Notes: a model not told the origin generated them from the sequence alone. Shown: positions 1-14,040, numbered from the stretch's first letter. The stretch is 64,000 nt of DNA from Incurvaria masculella (GCA_946894095.1 OX335660.1:9925001-9989000), one strand, 5' to 3'. Program-made: numbers and translations.

Positions 1-1417
1 CTCTGAAACATCTAAAGCATTATATTAAATATTATAATTTATGAATGTAGATATAGTTGGTGGAATTAAACAATCATGTCCACATTCACACTCGCTTACA
101 CACTCAGTTACATTCACACTAAATCCTTTATGGTTGTGTTAAAGTTTGTTAACACATTTTGGAAGCTTGAATCTGAATCCAAACATTATTGCCTATATGA
201 GAAAAGTAATTTATTATTTTTCCACAAATCATGTCTGAAGGAGATAAATAGTTTCCTATTCCTGACCTACATTTTGTTGAAGTCACGTGTCTAATTTGTA
301 TAGGACCGCGAAAACATCGGAGTTTAATATTATTTTTCATGAAAATGGTTCAGTTTCCTATACAGATACACCCCCTCAAGTTGTGCCGGTATTTATAAGG
401 TCATCTTTATTACACATTTTATATTTATATGAAAAAAGCCCCTTTTTTAAAAACATCCAATATTTCATTTAATATTATTTTCCTTTCATAATTATGAGTC
501 AGCAGTTCAGTCATGCCTTAATTTAGTTACGAATATCCTAAATAAACAGTTAAGCTGGATAATTGACTTGTTCATCTCCCCTTGTGATAGCTGAAATCTA
601 AAGCCGACATCTCCGATGGTCGCCCATGACAGGTGCGTGCTCGCAGCCGACTCGCGTCTCTTATGTTAATTCTAGTTTTGTTTCTCGCCGCATATGTTAA
701 TGTACAATTGAAACCCTGAGAACTTCTGTGGGGAGCAAACACCAATAACTTTCTTGTTTGAAGATGGGTCTTTTGGTATAATTGAATGACCGAGGCATAT
801 AATTGCCTGCCTAGCAGCATAGTCCAATGACTACGAAATCGTAAAAGTAAATCTAACACAGTATCAGATTCCTATCAAGCTTAATTCGTTGGTTAAGCTA
901 GAACTAAATGTGATGCAAAGATGTATGAATCTTTATAATACTCATTACTCTACATATACCAGATGGAGGGCACACTTCATGACATGATGTGGTAAGCCAT
1001 TTTAAGGTTAGAGTATGGCAGCATCTCGCTCTGCACTTCATGGCAGTGTCATAGTTAATCCTTAGTTTTTAGTTTTTTTCTGTTAAGTGTGACCATATGA
1101 CGTACGCTAACCTGAGGCTTTCGAGCGTTTCATCAATCCGAAAACCATGCTGTGCAGGTTTCTTATTACGTCTACATCACGTTTTACGGCCCAAGTGTTG
1201 TGAGCATATATTATTTCATATTTTTCCTTTCGGTACAAAAGTATCCTTTTTTTTCCTAAGAAGGCTGTGTTAGCGGAAGAAACTTTAGAACAAAGCAAAA
1301 TTTCAGCTGTCTGTTTCGACATTTGTGTATTTGAAATAGTATTTATCAGTCACACTTGATGATTGATCGACCAAAGGAGTTTGCATGAGGAAATGATTTG
1401 TAGGCGCCGGTTCGCGT
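1..1417. other. No recognised gene or repeat
   Basis: AT-rich sequence with only short chance open frames (longest about 95 codons, minus strand near 572-859). I see no domain, RNA gene or clear repeat end in it. Confidence 0.5.
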
Positions 1418-1976
1418 ACCTTAAGGTGGCCCTTCCCGGCGCGGGACTAACTCATTCGCGGGCACGGTAAATCACCATGATATTGCGCTCTGGGACCTTC
1501 TCTGTTTCAAAGGAAAAGACAGGCTCCGTGTTGAGGAGGACGCAACATGTCCACAAAGCAGATAATGCGCAAAGTGTTTGATTTGGTAAGATTTACAAGA
1601 TATAATTACAAAACAACTTATAGCTAAAAGTAAACCACGACGCTGTAGTCAAAAATTGAAATTGAAAAAACGCTAATTGATTATAAATCTTCATGAAACA
1701 AGCTATGTCTGATGACTAATCTTTTCAAGATTTTTTTATTTTATCTTTGAGTAATCCACCTCCAAAGTTATTGTATAAAACGAGCGAAAAAATTTTTACT
1801 TTCGGACCTTATAACTTAGAAACCATACAAAATTGTACAATGCCAACGGTCATCAGACATCTAGTTCGATCAAACAAAGCTATTTTTAGCAAAATTTTAG
1901 ATCTCTGACAAGAAATACGAGCACGATCTTCTTTACATGTTTGCATGGGGAGTTGAGCGGGAAGGCCCACCTTAAG
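1418..1976. repeat. Candidate inverted-repeat element
   Basis: The two ends are near-matching inverted 20-mers: CTTAAGGTGGCCCTTCCCGG-like at 1418-1437, and its reverse complement with two differences at 1957-1976. The interior is AT-rich with no open frame of note. This fits a small non-autonomous DNA element of about 560 bp. No second complete copy was seen in the window, so the call rests on the ends alone. Confidence 0.35.
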
Positions 1977-2263
1977 AGATAAAACGCCCAAGTTCCTGAC
2001 AAGTCGTTATTCCTTTGTTTTGACACGCTCACAGAAAGGTATTTCTGGCGCCAACATTATAAATCACCCACGCGCCGGTGCCCAAATGTTGAGATTCGCC
2101 GCTTGCCACATTACATGACACACTTGGACATGCGTGCAAGTCGGCTTTGACAACCATGTGGGCTTGTTCGGACCTTGAGTTTACTGGTATCCCCAACAAT
2201 TCCACAGTTGTGAATATACTTTTTCGTACTTAGGAGGTACGTAGCTTATTCCAAGGAATGCTC

Positions 2264-2500
2264 TATGTATGTATGTATAATCGACCGTAAAGCAAGGATA
2301 TATGAATTAAATAAATAGCCCAGTTAAACGAACTACTTGACGAATATACTGCAAGGCTGGACCCAAACCAGCAAAACATATTATAACATATCAAAACATA
2401 ACATATAGTTTGGAATTATCCTACAGTCCCGTAATCAATGCCTCCTACTAACGCAGTGTTTAATAATTTACCTACATACATTATTTAACACTTCATCTGC
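2264..2500 (-). repeat. SINE family 2 copy (tRNA-like head, minus)
   Basis: The copy begins at the left with a (TATG)n tail followed by TAATCGACCGTAAAGCAAGG. It continues through a degraded head (GCAAGGCTGGACCCAAACCA, the reverse of a B box) and a further shared stretch around CCTACAGTCCC. The same order occurs at 35252-35512, and parts recur at 7545, 41573 and 53655. Confidence 0.55.
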
Positions 2501-5056
2501 GTGGCGGATATAGACTGCAAAGATTGAACATTCAAACCTATTTCCGTCGTCACCAATATTTTGCATCAGACCCTAGAGCCAATCCTAGGCTGCTTACGGA
2601 ATCCGTAATTTCACTCAACCTAACCCTAACCAGGCCAGATGTATCTAATGCATTGACAGAACAAATTATTGGGTTCAAAAATCCAATAGAAAACCCTTTA
2701 CATATTTCGTTATTATTCAGGCATAAATCATTCAAATTCCACGAAAGCACTATATAATTTTATATAAACAAATCAAATAGAACACAATTATATTTTTAAT
2801 TTCAAGAAAAAAAAACATTTTTTTCGGTAATCGCTTTAACACCCGGACGACTTGTCATATTCACAAGATAATGGCCGATCAGCGCTTCACATCAATCGTC
2901 ACCTTAATTATTGTGGACGTTAAGAAACAGCTGAACGACGCCGGAATTCGTGGAATTATCGCCTCTCCAGTGACTCTGTGGTCATCGCGCAGAGAAATCT
3001 GTGGCTAACCGTACCGAGACACCTCCGCCTCTTTTGTTTTTAAATGTCTCAAATGTTTTCGATTACTTCCACTATGTTTTGTTTCAAATCGTTTTCGCTT
3101 ACGACAAGCGGTGACACCTCATGATTTCGGTAGGTATTGAAAGTTCAGGCCGTATTGTCAAGCAAATAGAAACAAGTGATTCTTTGTACGAAAAAGAATA
3201 ATAATTGATGTACACGTTCATTAAACATAACGTAAATTATCTAACGAAGGTACAAACAAGGCGCAGCGATAACTTGTATATTCTAGTCACTGATTTTAAG
3301 CTTTGCTTATTTAAATGAATGCCCGTAGCTGGCAAACTATTTCATACAAAAAAATAAAAATACTTTGTTCTGATAAATGATAACAAATCAAAACTATTGT
3401 ATGAACAAAAAACAAAACGGACGCACAAGGAAAGAAGTGAAACATAAAAACAAACGAATGAACATTAACAAGGTGTAAAATAATTTTGTTCTGAAGTGTG
3501 CGTACAACATAGGTTATACAAGCCTGCAATTTAATAGCCTTATTTTCATTAAAAAAAAGTTTGTCTTTTGATTAACATACTATGCTACTATTGCAAAATA
3601 CACTATTCAAGTTGTTGCACTATTGTTACGAATAGCCCTGCGAGGATTTCGAACAAGTTAAACTTACTATTCCGTTGTGATATTTTTTTGTGAATTGTTT
3701 AAACTTTTTATAAAGACTGGTTTTAAATATATATTTTAAAGTATAAGTATTTAATACAATAAATGACGAGTATTAATATATGTTTTTAAGTATAATTGTC
3801 CAATAAATGAAGCTAATTATCGACTTGTCCTCATATTTGGGGATTGGCTTGCGAAGTAACTTCTTTTAAGTAATTTATATTAGTCACTATTTAGGGTGGT
3901 GGAACTTACCGTACACCTCAATTTAAAATTACTTTACATTTGTGAAATTTACATTAAAGGGCTCCTGAATTATACGTTACCCAAGCCGTTCCTGGTGTAT
4001 CATATTTATTTCTTAATGTTTTATTCCAACCCACTGAGTTACGAATGGCTTCGACAATCATGGCTAGTAATGTAGTCTTCAAGCGAGAAGAAATTTCCTC
4101 ATCACTATGCGACGAATAGTTTGAAAATCGAAAGATGCGATCATTAATATACTTGGATATAAATAACCTATAAACACTAAATACATCCATAGCCCGTAAA
4201 AGCATCAACTTATTCAATCCATTGTGGAATAATCCAAAACCAATCTATATGTATAAATTCGAGAAGTTTATAGTCATTCTCGTTAGTAAAAGGTATTTAT
4301 AATAACACACCCACTAAGAAGTTTCCAAGAGTTTGGAGAATGCGTATAAATTATTGTAATCAATGTAACAGGACGGGCACCAACGTGTATTGTATCGACC
4401 ACTTGCTGCCCAAACGGATTGGTGGGATCCATACGAAACTAACAAGATTTAGGGGACACAATGTGTTGAGGGATGTACGATGTGTCAACTTGTGTTTTGT
4501 GTATATTTATTTTAATTACTATACAAACATGTTTAAAACTGAGTAAAGTTAATTCATGAATTTTACTCAAATTCATAAAAGACGTTTAAGATTGCATGTT
4601 TAAGAAATTTCAGCACAACGTGTGTAAAATTTTGTTGATTTTGTAAATGTTCCCCGAATATTTCATATTAACTTGAAAGATTTAAATTATTCATAATAAA
4701 TGCACAAGGGTTTTTAGCTTTTGTTATTAATTACATCAAACTGGTTGTTCATCACTAACTCTGATAAATTTTAACCTCGTCTGTCTGACTCTCTGTACCC
4801 TTTATTTGAGTTTATGTCATTTTTTCTGTCCATCTGTTTGTTTTTATTTCTGTCGGTTGTTATGTCCATCTTTGTCACTGTCTTTCTGTTTATATTTCTA
4901 TCTTCATTTCCGTCTATCTTTCTGATTGTATTTAGAACTGTCCGCATATTACTTGAGATCGATTTACCCGATTTTACTCTGCGTTACTTATTAAACTAGG
5001 TATACGTGCTTATACGTATTAAACTACAGTTTGACTGTTTTCCGTCGAACTTTCTG
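2501..5056. other. No recognised gene; AT-rich
   Basis: I see no domain or repeat end here. Around 4790-4930 the plus strand is pyrimidine-rich and built from degenerate TCTG/TTTC steps. This produces a hydrophobic-looking chance frame of 61 codons that I do not take as a gene. Confidence 0.45.
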
Positions 5057-5433
5057 CTTAAGGTTTTCTGAAAGGTCTGCTAAAAAATGCCTCCCATACA
5101 AACGTAGTCTAGTAATCATTTGAAAATCACTGTTTCAATTTACTTCATATTTGGTATCTAATATCAGGCAATGAATATCTGTGTTTGCATGTCTTTGTTT
5201 TTTCGGTTAATGTATCCTGAGTCAATCCATAGAGAAAACAAAATTCGTATGAAGATATATTTTTTGTTTTTTTTTTGTTCGGTTTAGATTTTTCAAAAAA
5301 ACAAAAGCATGCAGACCCAGTAATTGAGTGCTTGAAGTTAGATATCAAAAATAAATTCAATTGGTACAGTGGTTTTCAAATGATTAGTAAACTACGTTTG
5401 TATGGGGAGCATAGCTTACGGGCCGTTCTTAAG
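5057..5433. repeat. Long-inverted-end element, family C, copy 1
   Basis: The two halves fold on each other. CCATACAAACGTAGT on the left pairs with ACTACGTTTGTATGGG on the right, the pairing continues inward for about 100 bp with mismatches, and CTTACGGGCCGTTCTTAAG forms the outer right end. Two further copies lie near 28300 and 59771. No protein is encoded, so this looks like a MITE or fold-back element. Confidence 0.65.
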
Positions 5434-7544
5434 TAACTTTATGTATAAGTGAAGTGTTAACTGGAGCATTACGTACGTATCCCCAATAGAAGTTACCTTA
5501 GGCCACAGAGTAGTTTCCTAACGTCACTTTGGGCGTGGGCGTCACTAACTGATTGTGTCGGCTCGACAAAGGCCGCTCTCGTTGCTTTTATTTCTTCATT
5601 ATTTACGAAGACGCCGCGTGGACCGAAATCTGGTTATGATTGAAATGTGACGTCTTATTTTTATTAGAGCTAAACGACCGAGGTTTTTATAACGACGAAC
5701 GTTTGATGACTTTATTGGGCACGGAAACTGTCGCAATGTGATTGGATTTTACTCGCGCGCCAGTATGGGTGCCGCAGAGGAAGCGTTCATGTTTGTGTTG
5801 TAATAGAAATCACCAGAATACACTTTGACATGTTTACTGCTATTTAAAAACCGCAGTGGGTAACCATGGAGATAAAAAATCTTCTTGGGGAACGTCGCTA
5901 TGAAGAGGGACTAACTATATGGTATGGACATATCTACGTACAGCCTGGGGTCCTTTAAACATGGTGTGGAGAAGCACCTGGCCGGCCAGCATGGTTTTTG
6001 CAGTCCCTGCGAAAGTGCGAAAGCCAATGGGCGTCGTTGGGCGCCTTTTTGTGAGGTCCTGGCGTAAGCTATATCCCGCGCTTAACACATACAAAAATGT
6101 ATATCCGTGGTACATATTGTTTTTTGTTTGTGTGCAATGCAGCAGGCTATGATATTTCATGTTTTATTTTAAACGTTACCTGCATTTGCACTGATGACCG
6201 TTTTTAAAGAGTTTGTGCAACTAAAAACATTAGCTTTATAGTTTTTAAAGAGTTTTTAAAAAAGTTAAGCAAACTTATTATTGTACTTATTAAGCATTTG
6301 TTCTATGTTTGAATGCTTAAATACATCCCGTCACTTACATTTCTATATGTTTTGTGATTGTTGATTCCCTCGATCGGGCATGTAAAGAGAATTTCACATG
6401 CATGTCCTAACCTGCTCAACAAACCAGTCTCCACTTTCGTCATTATATCTTGTAACGTAAAGGAGGTGGACTGACACATGACGTCATGTCTTTGCTGCAG
6501 GTGTGAGGAGAGAAGATATCGATCCGCTTGGAATAGAGTGATTAATTATTGTCTGGTACGAATCAATGGAACTTAAAGAAATTCGTGTACCTGATCAGTT
6601 GCTGTTTTATTTTAGGGTTTGTACATTTACCCCGCTCTTTGATAAGTCAATGACATATGGTTTTCTGGCTATCTTCAGAATTATGTAATCAGAGCCATAG
6701 TTATTAACATTCTTCGAAATAGCCCCGCCATTTTGAAAAAAAAAACATATACTAAATCGATCAAACATATATGTTGATTGATATTTTTATGTTGGATACG
6801 ACATTACCATTACCTAATTAATTTCAGGTTACAACAATAAGATTTATATTCAAGTTTTTTCAATTGTGACCAGATTCTGTAAATAATCAGACAAACGTTT
6901 TGTCTGGATATTCAATTCAACTACAAAATACGATCTGAATAAAAAGTCGGATATTGTTAGAGAAAAATAGTAGATACCACTAATACGGTTTGTATATTAT
7001 GCAGTAATTTGCGTCACCTAGAAGATATTGTGTACAATTGTGAGCAAGCTAATGCTATGGGTTGGGTTATACATATTTGGTTAATAAATAATAATTCGAG
7101 AACCAATTGAATTCGAGAAATGCACTTTAATTGTCAACTCAAAATGCACATGGACGGATAATTCAATCGATGTAATAAGCGATTAAAAATTAAAATATAT
7201 TCCACTTAGCACGTCCCACCTCTATTCAAGTAATTTATATGTATAATAAGGTTATTAGCGCTTTTCCCATAGTTAAAATGCAAATGATTTAAGTTGAATA
7301 CCAAGATAATGGAAAATTAAATCAATGTTTAAACTAAACGAATAATTTAATGGTTACATTCGGACACTTTCTTAAAAATCATGTCTGTTCGATGACTTTT
7401 TAACGTTATTCCTTGATATCAAGCAACTAAGCGGAATTAATACTGTCATTTGCTTTATTCTTATATTGTTCTCAACGAGAAAATTCTCGTTGTTTGTTCT
7501 CCATTAGATTGAACACACTCTTGAATTTGTCTTTTGCTTACAGC
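5434..7544. other. No recognised gene; one GC-richer patch
   Basis: Mostly AT-rich. A GC-richer patch at 5919-6152 is open in two frames (77 codons plus, 81 codons minus). Neither product resembles a family I know, and no splice or start context favours either one. Confidence 0.4.
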
Positions 7545-7700
7545 TCAACCGTAAAAAAAGGACACATTAATTAAAGAAGTAAGGCTGTAAAACAGAACTA
7601 CTTTATGAGCATAGAGCAAGGCTGGATTCGAACCAGCAAGTAAGCCTTTCACGGGTAGTGCGTTTTCCAATTCCGCCATCTGCTCTATACTCATAACTAA
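7545..7700 (-). repeat. SINE family 2 copy with clear tRNA-like head
   Basis: Read on the minus strand, 7692 to 7614 gives an A-box-like TGGCGGAATTGG and a perfect B box GGTTCGAATCC, spaced as in a Leu/Ser-type tRNA. An AT-rich body ending in ATTAATGTGTCC follows. The cloverleaf does not close with a proper acceptor stem, and the body is shared with other copies, so this is a SINE and not a tRNA gene. Confidence 0.65.
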
Positions 7701-8067
7701 AATGTTTCCTGCTTTACCAACACAAATCTTAATAAACAGTGTTTGAGATCCTACATACTCTTTTTTAAACGCTTGACCTCCTGCATAATCTTTAATATAA
7801 CATATTATCGATATCACTATAACATTTCGGAGGTCTCCAAAATTTTACAAACAAAACAAATTGTTTTTAAAAACAAGTTTTTACATTAGTTTTATTAATA
7901 GGTTAAGGCGGGAGACGTCAGTCCAGGGTGGATTACAGGAGATGGATATCTGCGCTATGCCTAGTTAAGAAAACACCTTACATAATTTAGGTACATACAA
8001 CATGACATCATACATATATACAAATATAAATCCAATTAAAAGCCAATATTTATTTTCAAAAAAAAAT
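7701..8067. other. No recognised feature
   Basis: Short AT-rich spacer between a SINE and a LINE tail. Nothing was seen apart from poly-A and poly-T runs. Confidence 0.4.
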
Positions 8068-8200
8068 TAAATGAAATGAAATGAAAATATCATTTATTTG
8101 CTCGTTTTACATAAAACAAATGGCATTCTCTACCAGTATACCTTAGGGCTAATTTTACACTGCAATAAACTAAGGCACACAAACACATTCACATGCTCCA
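8068..8200 (-). repeat. 3' tail of a LINE (minus), copy 1
   Basis: Starts with a (AAATG)n run and reads TCATTTATTTGCTCGTTTTA then GGCATTCTCTACCAGTATAC. The same block occurs at 30358-30480. On the minus strand this is a short 3' UTR ending in an ATTTC-type simple repeat, as in CR1/L2-group LINEs. No coding part is attached. Confidence 0.5.
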
Positions 8201-10446
8201 CTAAAATTTTAAAAAATAACAGCTACTTACTACTACAGCGTAAGATTACAATGTTTAATGTCAATAAAATAATAATCATTACGCCATATTAAAATGGTGG
8301 GAACCAAAGGCATTACCTCAATTAGTTGGTCGAAGAATAAAATCAGTGTATCCATAACTTTCCGTATCACTCATAAAATAAGCAATTTATTATGCCACAT
8401 CCAGGATTCAAGATATATTACTCTAATTATTCGTCAAACCTTTTGGAAAAGTGATATTTTAACGTAACTGTTTTTAGGGTCCCGTCTTATGGTCTGGCTC
8501 TGGTGTGTGTGGGTATGGTCATTGTTCCAAGCACATAGTGAGCTTCCATAATATACTCAATTATATGACATTGTTATCAGTAATCCAACTTTTATACATA
8601 TTATAGGTACATAGTGATCTTTGATACTTGCTTAATACTGTGCATTATAAGTACACTGTCACCTTAAATACTTGTTTAATGCATGTTGTATTGCAAAGAC
8701 ATAATGATCTTTAACTCATTCATTGAATATGTTACATTGCCATAATATACTCAAACATCACTATCTCATGGATCAGGAGAGTGAACCATATTTTTTCTGC
8801 CATCAAACCTTTATCGTGAGTCTTAGAAGACGGAATAAAGACTATAAAATCATCAAAAACTGATTGGGCAAAAATCTAGTCGATTCGAGATTGAAGCAAA
8901 ACGTTCCTTTTTCTTGCATGTGGCTCCGTTAGAAAGACTTTGTGATCTTTTTATCGCTTCCGATTGAGTCGTAAAACCCTTTCTTATTCTTTAGGTAGAT
9001 CGTAAATTTGGTATTTTACGATATCGATGGCTACTTACGAAAATTCTCATTCGAAGTATGTTGTCACCTCAGGGGATGACAAGAGAATGGTCATCAATCA
9101 GTGAAAGACGTATTAACTTTGAGGTTTTGTTTTTAGATTTATATGTTTGAATTACCTGCAGTGTATTCACATAAAAAATGCTGTCCATTTGCCCACTGTG
9201 ACAGCAATGTAAGTTTCTGCTGGTCAGCATAGGTAGACTGGAAAGCAGTGATTTTTGTTGAAATCAGTTTTAAGTCAATATCTTTGAATCTACTATGAAT
9301 ACGGTCGAAGCGAGAGAATCACTTTAACAAAACTAAAAGAAGAGTGTTAGATTAATTAACACTTTTTTTAATTTGATAGTTGTTTGTATTGAATATATAC
9401 GACATTACCTTTATCTAATTAATTTCAGATTATGCAACAAAATTTTCAATCGGTTATTGTGATCAGATTTTAAAGTAAACTATCAGAACCTTTTTGGTCT
9501 AGATATTCGTCTCAAATTGATTAGGACCTGCGACTTTTGGATTACATACACAAATAGAAAGTATTTCACTGAGAGGCAAAACATGATTGGTCTTTTATAT
9601 TATTAAAACCAGTACCAATGAATCGGACAGATTTACCTAAAGACGATAAACTTATTCCCAATTATCATACATTCGATCCACAGCGCAGTAGACTGCACAG
9701 TGGGCCTATTTACGTGTGGAACCGTTGGTAATAGCAGGCATCGGGGCTGACTCGACTAACTGTTACCAGCTAAGTGAGTTGGCTGGCTCTCACATAATGG
9801 CGGCCACGCGATGGGCAGGTAGCCATCTGCGTTGCAAATGGACACGCATTCCTGGCTTCCGTGCGGGTTTCCTAAATTACGCACTCCGTCCACCGCGGAA
9901 CGGGACATAGAACAGCCCGATGGAGATGATTCGAACGTTTTCTCGAATACTATTACCGTAAACGTAAAACAATACTGCGGCTTGAAATATATTAATTGTT
10001 TGCCGTTAGCGTAGGAGCGAGAGGACGTGCAGCTAAGTGTGCAGTCCATCTAGGACTTACGAAGGCCTGGTGAATTCCCACAGAGTCTCCAGATAAAGAT
10101 TTGGAAGGATCGTACACAATATGTATTAGTGATCACAAATCCTGCAAAACTGTATGATAATGAAAATATATTACACAATTTGTTTAATAAGAATAGTAAA
10201 AATCAGAAGCTGTGTTTGTAGCCAAAACGTTCTGATAGAAAGTTCCATCTACAGGCGCGCTAATAGCTCTATTAGAAATCATAATTAAGATATGGATAAC
10301 GGTATCGATAGATTTTTCTCAAGTGTTAATTAAAAATCAAAACTTAACCTCATTATTGAACCTGCAGTTCGTTCATAGTTGGCTTGAACATTTTAAGAGT
10401 AAAAGAAAACCAATGCGATTCCATCGGAACAATCAGGGCACCTTTT
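8201..10446. other. No recognised gene
   Basis: AT-rich, with a GC-richer patch at about 9700-9920 that is open in three overlapping short frames (60-97 codons). None of the products resembles a family I know. No repeat end was identified. Confidence 0.4.
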
Positions 10447-10716
10447 TTAGGGTTCTGTAATCAACGGGTGCCAACGTCACCCTATTACCAGGCCTCCGCT
10501 GTCCGTCCGTCCGTCCGTCCGTCTGTCACAGGTCTGTATCTGATGAACCGTAACACGTAGGTAGCTGAAATTTATTTCCCCTCTGTAATAAATAATAGGT
10601 AATTTTGTAAAATAATATTTTTTTTACAAAAAACGTTGTTTATTTATGTGTTAAATCTTGTACGATCATACGAAACCCTACCTATGCGAGTCCGATTTGC
10701 ACTTGGCCAGTTTTTA
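10447..10716 (+). repeat. Dispersed repeat family B, copy 1
   Basis: Runs from AGGGTTCTGTAATCAACGGG through a (GTCC)n array at about 10501-10524 to CACTTGGCCAGTTTTT. The same order of blocks (GGGTTCCGTACC, CACCCTTTGGGTACGG, the simple array, CAGGGCTGTATCTCA-like, TCGCACTTGGCC) appears at 21893, 40329 and 57206. No protein is encoded. It is a common type of repeat in Lepidoptera, and I leave its class open. Confidence 0.6.
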
Positions 10717-13555
10717 TGAAAAACCAGAATGGGTAGCTTGAATGTACATATCGTACTATTCGATAAATAGTAATCAGTAAAACGATCACATTATTTAAAC
10801 AAATTAAAAGAAATATTGCTTACGGATGATTACGTTTTTTGAATTAAAATCTTTTATTTTCTTATAACTTTATTAAGTTGCACTGAAATTATCTATTCTT
10901 GTAATACTTTAGGAAAAAATATTCGTAGCTATCCATTTTGTTTTTTTTTTAATAATACATCAAATGCTCAAGTTTCATTTGCAAATATTGTAATTGTAGT
11001 ACTTACCTAAACTTTGCAAGATAGTAAGTAAGTGGGTAATTCTGAGTGTAATTCTTAAAAAAGCCAAGGCTAATATTAGGCAAGGGCCTAATTAATCGAG
11101 TCAACGCGATCGATATAAATCGATAAATATTTTTCTTAACTTATTTTTGATAACCAGATTGTTGAACATAAACAACATACGGATTAGTAAAAATAAATCT
11201 AGAATTTATGTCGTAAGTGGTTGTAGTAATAAAGATATCGCACACAATAGGAACCGGAGACTTTCTGTCGCGAAGAATCATGTAATTTATTCGTCGGTTT
11301 ATTAGCGACATCTTTAAAACCAGTTATCCTCTCGAATTTCTCACGAAATGACGAGATAGAGTCTTAATAGATTATTAGATGAGAATTATTACCAACACAT
11401 TTTTTCGGAGGTTTGGTGATTATTTTATGCGAGCCACAAACGTAAGATTTAAAAAAAATAACGTTAAAGAAAAAAAATATTAAAGAACGGTGGAATCGTG
11501 TAAATTATCTTTGTAGTTGTTGTTTTCAACCTTATACGATAAGCTATTTAATAGAAGGATCCTAGTAGACAAATCTTAAAAACAAAGGAGTGAAAAATAG
11601 TTAAATGTAACCAACCTGAAAGTAAAAGAGCTATGAAATAGTATTTAAACGTGAAATCAGTAAACAACCAAGACATCGACAAATTTTCACCAGGATACGC
11701 TTTTATGTACGATATAAATAGTTTTTTTTTCTTGGTCCGTTATTGAATCCTCAATCGCGAACTGTAAAAGAAATAAGAACCATTTAAAAATAAATATTTT
11801 TGTCGGTCTAAAAATTAAAACAAATATGATAGCAAGCGTCAACATAGTTTAAATGTCGCCCTAAAGGAAAATGTTCAAGGGAGATAAATAACTTAGATGT
11901 TTATCGAAGATAGAGATAAAATCACCGTGAATTGAAAAATGAAAGATCGATCTTTGAATTTTAATATATTTTGTTCATAAATTAACATAAATGTGGTTCC
12001 ATTTACTTTTTCCCATATGTTGTCGACTTTGCTGTTTTGGTTGTCTTTAAAAATATTCTTAACTTATTTCGAATAAGCAATAAATCTTTGAACGAGTTGT
12101 AGATTTTTGACCTCACATCGTTACTCACACCCATTGGCGCCTAAAGTTATGTTATTGAAAAGGTACTTAAGGAACTTAAATACTGATAAACACTACTTGT
12201 CACGTCTTAAGGCAACACGGGTGCTATTTTTTTAGTTATACTTTGATTAATTAATTATTGTGACGCATATAACGTTTAAATTTGTGTCACCTATGATCCA
12301 TACATGCGGCACTTGTTATGACTTTCATATGTAATGATATATCTACTAACGAAATTATCAGTTCAAATATACGACATTATATAAACTACACAAAGTTACG
12401 TCAAAAACTGATAGATCCGCGGATTTGATCACCTCAGTAAAGAAAAACCCGCAAATAAACTTCATATTCAATACTTACTTACTTGCATAAACATAAATGT
12501 TTCGCTTTTGCTTGCTGAAAGTATTTATTTTATTTTATATAACTTTCATTGTTAATTGAATCTTATTATTTTAGATTAGATTAATTAAACCTACCAATAA
12601 AAATGTAAACCATATCGAAAATTTAGCCCTTAAGATAACTTAACCATGATATGTATTGTTACCTATCATAGTACAAACGAGTTAAATATCGAATAAAGGG
12701 TTACATTATGATTATATATTATTAATACGCATACAATAATGCGCATACAATAGTAACAACATAATTTATGTAAATATAAAATCTTGCTTATTACTTACAC
12801 CACCAAAAATGCTAGGTATTTTATAACAACAATGTATAGCATTAAACAAAAAAACATTGCATTTTTTAAAATTGTCACATTATCTATATTTATCACGTAC
12901 ATTCTAATTTTTAGGTTAGTATTTGGAAAAAAACAGATCATGAAGATTATATGAAGCCATTCGTATAACGTTATTTTAAAAAATCTTTACCATTTGTCTC
13001 ATTTGGCAACTTGACTAACTGAAGCAATTGTATTAAGTCAGCCCTTTTTCCCGCCTTAAGTATTGACCTGAAACCCACACAACTTGTCACGTCTTTGAGA
13101 GCGTGCGCACTAAGCGTCTGGCACCTGTGAGGTACCAGAGACCAGCTCGGTAGTCCGACGTGGGGATTAAGCGCGGATTAACATCAATCAATGGCACAAA
13201 TTGATTATTGCACAATGTTCCACTGCTACCAGCGCCAAGGCTTAACTCCAAAGATCTTACGGTGACTTAGATTTAGTTTTCTTTAGAGAAAAAGCCTTTG
13301 TTGAATTTAATTTTGTTAAGGTTTTTGTTTTTCAATTTATTTAAAATATTCGAAATAAAGAAATAAGTTTAACGTTAAAATTAATTAATTAAAATAAAAT
13401 GCATCGGGTCCATACAAAAAAAAAACATTTTTTTATCTTTCTCCTAAATATGATATAACTCATAAAATATATGTTTAAGTAAAACAACAGTATGTGTTAT
13501 AATATTAAAATAATAAAACTAAACTTTAAATAGTTTATACTACAGACGTGTAATT
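10717..13555. other. Long AT-rich stretch without recognised features
   Basis: About 2.8 kb that is strongly AT-rich, with no open frame of 60 codons or more and few blocks repeated elsewhere. A short block at about 12415 (GATCCGCGGATTTGATCAC) recurs in altered form at about 15897. The stretch around 13070-13170 is less AT-rich, but I see nothing definite in it. Confidence 0.45.
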
Positions 13556-13957
13556 GAGCGGCTCGTAGCCTAGTGGCGCGGGGACCGGCCTAGCGTACCA
13601 GAAGCCCGGGTTCAATATCAACTTGCACCACTGTCTTTCTCTTTCAGAGTTCGATAAGTGCATTTCGTCACGAATGCGAGCTGCTCCATGGTTCGGAATC
13701 CATGTAAAACTGTAGGTCCCCTTCCCCTACTAGGTGGTAGGGTTTAAGCCCGCCCGGGTTGGTACCATCGCATTGGATGAAAAGATGGTCGAAGCGGCAA
13801 TGAAAAATTGTCCGTGTTTTCCATCCAGTTCAATGTAGCCGTGCTCATAAAGGGAAGGTCCTGGCATGGCACCTAATTCCTTCGGGAATGTGGTGTATTG
13901 GGCTAATATCATATCGGTAGTTGTGTGGTATTAGCCATCCATGTCAGGTCGCATAAA
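13556..13957 (+). repeat. SINE family 1, tRNA head type 1, near full length
   Basis: The head GCGGCTCGTAGCCTAGTGGC contains a pol III A-box match (TAGCCTAGTGG). A degraded B box GGTTCAATATC lies about 45 bases on. A middle segment with CATTTCGTCACGAATGCGAG follows, then the shared 3' body from CTGTAGGTCCCC through GGTTGGTACCATCGCATTGG to TATTAGCCATCCATGTCAGG and an A-rich tail. This is the best single reference copy of head type 1. The 60-codon minus frame inside it is not a gene. Confidence 0.75.
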
Positions 13958-14040
13958 AAAAAAAATATATACTCGATTTTTATAAAAAAATATAAAAGTA
14001 ACAAAAATATGAACAAGATGAATTATGAAGAATAATAAAC

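Noticed and set aside
4814..4999. Signal-peptide or membrane-like protein (MSFFLSICLFLF...)
   Set aside because: Pyrimidine-rich TCTG/TTTC simple sequence gives Ser/Phe/Leu strings by chance; there are no other gene signals.
7614..7692. tRNA gene (Leu/Ser-like) on the minus strand
   Set aside because: A and B boxes are good, but no acceptor stem closes the cloverleaf and the same unit with the same tail recurs four more times. It is a SINE head.
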